This document shows, one piece after another, positions 59,014-64,000 of a stretch of DNA of 64,000 bases. Source of the stretch: Zhengitettix transpicula (Eukaryota > Arthropoda > Insecta > Orthoptera > Tetrigidae); the NCBI GenBank assembly GCA_037074705.1, contig CM073590.1, positions 159,896,746 through 159,960,745 on the forward strand. The letters are read 5' to 3'. A program made the translations under genes and the position numbers. The notes below the pieces were generated by a model. The model had not been told where the DNA came from and made no database searches. It worked only from the letters and a program-made list of their open reading frames with translations. The number at the start of each line of letters is the position of its first letter. Position 1 is the first letter of the stretch.

Positions 59014-59017
<4 letters not shown>

Positions 59018-62000
59018 AAAAAATCTTTTATGCATACACGAAATCAATTATTACAATAATTCCTATTCTCAGACAGTTATTTACCTAATTTACAGGCATC
59101 TTGTCAATGTAAGCATGGGTATTTTTTTTATTTATTTATCGTCAAATTAAAATGAAATTAAATATTTTAAAGAGATTTTAGCTGTAGGTGACCTACAGCA
59201 CAAATGATCAATCTTTCGGCGTTCATATCTAAATAAAAAAGGAGAAAGACAACTTTCGTATCAGCTTTGGTTCGTCGAGAGAAGGTAGAAGAGATTATTC
59301 ACCAACGAGGAGCGAACGGAATCTTCCGAAAAAAAAAACGAGTGAAACAAACAAGACTCTTGAAATTAAGTTAAGAAGATACTGTTCAGTCGACCTGGAT
59401 CTTTTAGTCACCCTCATGAAATCGGAGGAAATCAACCAAGTTCGCGTTTGACGTCAGCTTCGAATGTTTTTCAGATTTCGAAACGTTTAGAAGTGGATTT
59501 CCAAGATCACGACTAAAGCGATCAGATTGTTTATCTGTAGCTGGTCGGAAAATTAATATTATAGTAGTTGAAATAAAAATAGCTATTTGTCGTATAAATG
59601 TTAATTTTTTGTCATTAAATTTCCGCCCTTCCTAATGCTTAAAGTGAAAAACAAAATTTTATTAATTAATAAGTATAATTAATTAGATATGTTTTTAGAA
59701 AACCGTCGCAGCATTACTTCTCAATTTTCTGCTTATGGCTAAGATTTCCTCTTCGGTCATAAACCGAGAATTTCATTCATGTTTTGTTAAAAGAGCCAAA
59801 CTTATAAATAAATTAGAGTGTTTGTTTGGGTGGTGTATATTAATATAAAAAGGCACATATTTTCAAGGAGACGAACAGTTTTACATGTTGTCGTCATTTT
59901 GAGTCCGACCACTCATTAAATACGACTATCCAACTTGCAGTTCACAAGTACTAACAGATCACTTGAAAAATTAGTTATTGCAATCAATAAATGACTATCG
60001 TCAACAATTATGCATCAATATTATTCATTTTGTTCCGGCGTACATGCAACAATTTCACTCTTTATTTTTCTGTACTTTGCTCTTTGATTTTATTTAAAAC
60101 TTATTTATTCCTCAATTTCTTCGTATCTTCCAAAACACTTTTATATCACGAAATTAAAATGCTTGCAACTGATACCTTCTTTTATTTCCATTAAGTAATG
60201 CAGAACACCGCTGAAGTCGATGAAACAATATAATAGCAATTTCGACATTAATAAATTAAATTCTAATAAATCGTTATAAATAGAGCACGCATTGATTTCA
60301 GAGTACCTGTTTGTTTTTATTTAATACTTTAACATTTACAGCTCCTAGTTTTTCACTTTTACATGAATTTAAAGGGACACGTTGCCTAGAGTATGCAGTA
60401 CATAAGTTTCAGAATTACACAGTAACTAAACTAATACAGGTTCCATTCATAAATTGAGGTGTGAAGTCGAATCTCAAGTCACTTCAATTCGTCCAGAAGG
60501 AGTAAAAGGAAACCGTGAATGTGCACCAAGAAAGCAGGCTTTTGCTTCAATTAAATAAATAATTATAATTTTCTAAGGCCCAACATATTTATTAGCCCAA
60601 CTATCTTGAAACATTATGAAGTGTTCAAATATGTAAGTTTTCTGAAGTTACTTAAAAAAGGTCTTCGTTTCCATAATGATCTCGTTCGACGTGAATTTTT
60701 ATTCTGTCGAGCCATTTCTACAAGTTAAAAATAGAAAAAAGTCGCATGGGAAAAATTTAGCGGATACAGCAACAATTCGAATTTCAATTCTACAATAGAA
60801 CCGCATTGTTTGAATGCAAGATAAGTGACTCATGAGAAATGTGGACGTTTTTTTTCTTTATTTCTTGCAACATGCGATTCTATAATAGTCGCCTTTTATC
60901 GTTTCTTATTGTTCTAAAAAGTCTATGTGGATAATTCGGATTGCGTCCAGAAAACAATGATCATCAACTTCCTGGCCAATTTCAACGCCATCGCTATCTT
61001 CGGAGGCGGTTCACCTGTTGAAATTCACCGTTTCGGTTGATGTCTTGTCTCCGAAGCGTTTCAACCATTATTAATCGACGTAGAACTAGTCAGGAATGCG
61101 CCAAACTAGTTACTGAATTTTCCATACGATCGCGTGTTACTTCTCTACAGCGAGTAAGCGCAGCACCGCTCTTGATTTCGCTTTTTAAATATACGATTCA
61201 TGCAAAATTGAAACAACAGATCCATGACGACAGGTATTCAGAGAATTAGAGTTCTCAGTGACAAGCTGGTTTTTATGCCGACAGCACCATTAATTACAAT
61301 CGTAGAAAAATACTTAATGAATTTATTTTATGGAAATGTACCAGAAAAAAGGTCTAGGCTCTCGAGTAACTGAATACGAAATGGAAACAGAATCGAAAAG
61401 GTGATTCGCAGTGAATCAAAGGGACTAAATCATTCAGAAATAGTTACTGTTTAACTGAAAACAAATTATTTTACTGGGTGCGTGAACTATAAAGAGATTG
61501 GAAATATTGTCGTCTTTTTAATTTTGGAAAACGATGATGAAAATTTATTATTTATATCGGACCGAGGGCATGTATATGCATTAATACAGAAATATTGATT
61601 GGCTGCATATATGCAAAGCTTCAATGATATAGATGGAAGGAAAATACCGGACATCACGGCTTGTTTTCGCGCCTGCCCCGTAATTTTTCAGTTGGCTTTC
61701 TGAGGGCATGACGTCTTCAGAGCAGATTATGTGGCCGTTATCGACATATCGATCCTGTACTTACAAGTATTGACTCGCGGCTCTGTCGTGTTATCTGCTG
61801 AAGCTAGCTGTCGAAACCTATGAGTGCGCCCACAAACCTTACTCTCGCGTCCCAGGCTGTTTCACTCAATCGCCTTAAATGTCCCTAGTCCACCGACTCC
61901 TGCGGAAACCAACGATGACAAGATTTATTGACACTCCAAGAAGACCTACCGTCTGCCTTCTAAGTCCTCGAAGCAGATTCACGGCTTTTAATAATATCTA

Positions 62001-62235
62001 TTCAATTTCAAAGTAAAAATATAATTAATATTGTACTTTACGTCCGTTTTTTATTAATAAGTTAATTAAATAAGTTAACGGCCATTATAAAAGAAAATTA
62101 AAATATTTTATTGAACACAATCTGATGAAGGTACAGAAATGTCGTTGTGTAGAATGTTAATTGCATGGTTGTTAATTTATTAAATTTATCTTATTAATTA
62201 ATTAATATAAGGAATTTCACACAATGTGTAAAGTA
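59014..62235. other. Unique sequence, no gene recognised
   Basis: Complex, G+C-richer patches at 60.93-61.21 kb and 61.56-61.97 kb stand out without coding or repeat signatures and may be regulatory. Otherwise it is A+T-rich DNA. Confidence 0.4.
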
Positions 62236-62242
62236 ATTTGGG

Positions 62243-62797
62243 TCAATCTCTACAAAATTCTGTCATTGAGATAGATCTTCTGGAACACCAATATGCGTGA
62301 TATCTGTCACACACCATTTCACATAATTCACAAACACAATTCACATCTGGTTGATGAAAGCTTTTTGATTTACAAATCTTGTGGTGAAAACCGTGCACGG
62401 CGAAACGGGTTACCGTGTGTCGTAATTCGAATGATGCTCTCCTCCATTCGTTTGTCATCATGGCGGTGGTACTGTAGAAATCGTCCCATATCTGGTTCTT
62501 CTTTTCCTTTAGTTCTTGGATCACGTGTTGATATGCAGGTGTAGATGGCAAAGTTAACCCTGTTGTATAGCGTAGGTCTTCTAAGTAGAAAGGTTCCCTT
62601 GTGAGTTCATATGCAAGTCGTGATGGCGAATATTTTGAGACACACAGTATCTTTTTCAGAAAAGTTGCCTTTATCTTTTCAATATCTTTCAGATTTTTTC
62701 TATTTAGTTTCTCCCATATTAATTCCAAACCGTATGTGACTATTATGAACATATAATTCCTTACTCTGAAATAACGAATAATAAAAACAGTTTGCAT
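62243..62797 (-). pseudogene. LINE reverse transcriptase C-terminal fragment
   Basis: A 184-codon open stretch on the reverse strand. The portion YGLELIWEKLNRKNLKDIEK followed by IKATFLKKILCVSKYSPS and ending ...EPFYLEDL is the post-RT region of insect LINE polyproteins ('LExIxxxFLKxxLGVxKxT...' type). The C-terminal part has CVCELCEMVCDRYHAYWC, a Cys/His cluster typical of the LINE C-terminus. The frame ends at a stop at 62243. No RT catalytic motifs lie upstream within the same frame, so this is a 5'-truncated copy. The open frame is long for a relic, so the insertion may be fairly recent. Family placement is by resemblance only. Confidence 0.65.
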
Positions 62798-62799
62798 TG

Positions 62800-63385
62800 A
62801 AGCACCACAATCGTATTATTTAATTATTTTTCCTGTCACTCATAAAACAATACCTCTGAACAGGACATGCAGTGTCCAAAAGGTACTGGATCTGATACAT
62901 CTTCGACACGCAACTAATGAAAAAAAGAAGAAATGAAAAATCGAAGTCGTTTAGTTCCACGGGAAATCTTGGAAATGGAGGAACTTAGCCTTCCAGTTTC
63001 AAAAATTATTATATAAGGCTTCTAAATTAATTTCTGTTACCATGGAAGCTTTAATATGGCATTTAAGGTTAATCTCAAGTCCGAGTTTAACTTATCATAG
63101 ATAAGCTGCATAAAACAACGTTTACGGTAATGTAAATTATTTGACTCGAAAGTACACGTACAGAATAGTTATATTACTAAGAACAGATCAACAATATCAA
63201 TGACAATCTCGCAGCATAAGACAACTGAACTATTAACGTGTGCTTGGTCAGATGATAATGCCGCAGACATTAAGATTATCCGTACCGTATCGATAATTAC
63301 TAGATATTTTTATATTCATTTTAGCACAAGCATTTCACAGGATCATGTTAAAAAGTTTAGAATTGACTAGTTAAAATTACTTTAA
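62800..63385. other. A+T-rich sequence, no gene seen
   Basis: No recognisable feature. Confidence 0.5.
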
Positions 63386-63389
63386 AATG

Positions 63390-63520
63390 AAAAATTTACG
63401 TCTGATTGCAAATTAATAACAAAAAATATAGCCAAATACCGCCAAAAGAAGTGGTGATATAAATACTAGACAACGTTTCTGGAAGCTTTGTTCCTTTTTT
63501 CAGGTGCAGAAAAAATGTAT
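63390..63520 (-). mobile_element. Ribozyme element fragment (family A), reverse strand
   Basis: On the reverse strand: CACCTGAAAAAAGGAAC, AAA, GCTTCC, then AGAAACGTTGTCTAG, followed by the family tail TATTTATATCACCACTTC, GGCGGTATTTGGCTATA and TTAATTTGCAATCAGACG. CTGAAAA has one core change (CTGAAGA expected). The 5' cleavage-strand side is missing. Confidence 0.6.
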
Positions 63521-63682
63521 CTTATTATTCAAGTTACTTTACTTTGAAAAGTGAACATAATAATTTTGTTGGAGAAAAATGCATGCAACCACCATATATT
63601 TTTTTAAAAAGAAAATTCGTTTTTCCGATATAATTTGGAATTAACACAATATTAAATCATATTTCAGATTAATTTAATACAA

Positions 63683-63922
63683 TACTTACTTACTCCTTGA
63701 CTCGACAGCCCATGAAGGACCTTGGCTTACCGAGACGACTGCCAGATTGTCATCTTAATGACACATTCTGGATCCACTGGTCAGAGTGTCGATTCTCCCG
63801 CAGCCTTAACCACAGTTTCCGTGACCAGTACGAACACAAACATCCATGCCCATGCCGGGATTCGAACCCGGGAACTTTGCGACGCGAGGCAATGACGCTG
63901 GCCACTGCACCACAGCAGGCCG
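63683..63922 (-). repeat. tRNA-derived SINE, near full length
   Basis: On the reverse strand: a tRNA-like head with GCTGTGGTGCAGTGGCCAGC as A-box region and GGTTCGAATCC as B box (63858-63868). Then CACGGAAACTGTGGTTAAGG, CACTCTGACCAGTGGATCC, AGAATGTGTCATTAAGATG, CAATCTGGCAGTCGTCTCGG and CATGGGCTGTCGAGTCAAGG, ending in a TAAG repeat. It is the best-preserved copy of the family. Overlapping open frames on both strands are by-products of its composition. Confidence 0.85.
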
Positions 63923-64000
63923 ACGTTAAATACAATAATAACATAAAATTGCTCATTACTCAAGTAGTATATTAATCGTAACAATAATAAATAAAAATTA

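Noticed and set aside
62105..62155. CTGATGA...GAAATG hammerhead-like sequence
   Set aside because: Helix II would be too short and no stem III partner lies upstream.
63697..63984. Overlapping open frames on both strands
   Set aside because: They are by-products of the SINE at 63683-63922.

Overview
This window looks like intergenic or intronic DNA of an arthropod, most likely an insect with a repeat-rich, A+T-rich genome. I found no convincing host protein-coding gene, rRNA or functional tRNA. The evidence for an insect is the repeat content: tRNA-derived SINEs with A and B boxes, decayed jockey/I/CR1-type LINE coding fragments, a Penelope-like (PLE) GIY-YIG fragment with hammerhead ribozymes, and LTRs next to a primer-binding site that matches the 3' end of insect tRNA-Lys(CTT). 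The species cannot be named from this sequence.

Layout. 1.4-4.1 kb holds two LTR-like units, the second with a 4 x 80 bp tandem array. 7.0-8.5 kb has a reverse-strand LTR beside a (TA)20 tract and local tandem repeats. 9.0-11.1 kb is a ribozyme cluster: a palindrome with a hammerhead, a lone hammerhead, and a 224-bp ribozyme-only insertion with a 16-bp target duplication. 11.8-12.8 kb and 17.4-18.4 kb are forward LTRs. 15.2-17.3 kb carries more ribozyme copies and a three-copy unclassified repeat. 21.7-25.3 kb has two minisatellite blocks ending in GC-rich stem-loops, possibly Helentron-like. 26.8-28.3 kb is a full-length ORF1-only LINE with perfect target duplications. 28.6 kb is a SINE fragment, and 29.7-30.0 kb is another palindromic ribozyme. 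34.1-36.3 and 38.2-41.1 kb are two clusters of LTRs packed head-to-head in TA tracts. 41.2-50 kb is mostly unique sequence with a SINE and a CpG-richer block. 52.3-53.7 kb is a LINE reverse-transcriptase fragment split by a nested PLE. 56.5-59.0 kb is an LTR cluster in which one LTR is followed by four tandem primer-binding-site cassettes and another has about 135-bp inverted ends. 62.2-63.9 kb carries a LINE C-terminus, a ribozyme fragment and a SINE.

Relations. The LTRs share TGTAAT...ATTACA ends and usually ATAT flanks, so one retrotransposon group has repeatedly hit TA microsatellites. None keeps gag or pol, so all copies here depend on elements elsewhere. The PLE-derived ribozymes, the SINEs and the half-LINE also depend on machinery encoded elsewhere. 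The two most unusual signals are LTRs extended by serial primer-binding-site cassettes, each closing with the same integrase-type end, and minimal mobile units made of a hammerhead inside long inverted arms.
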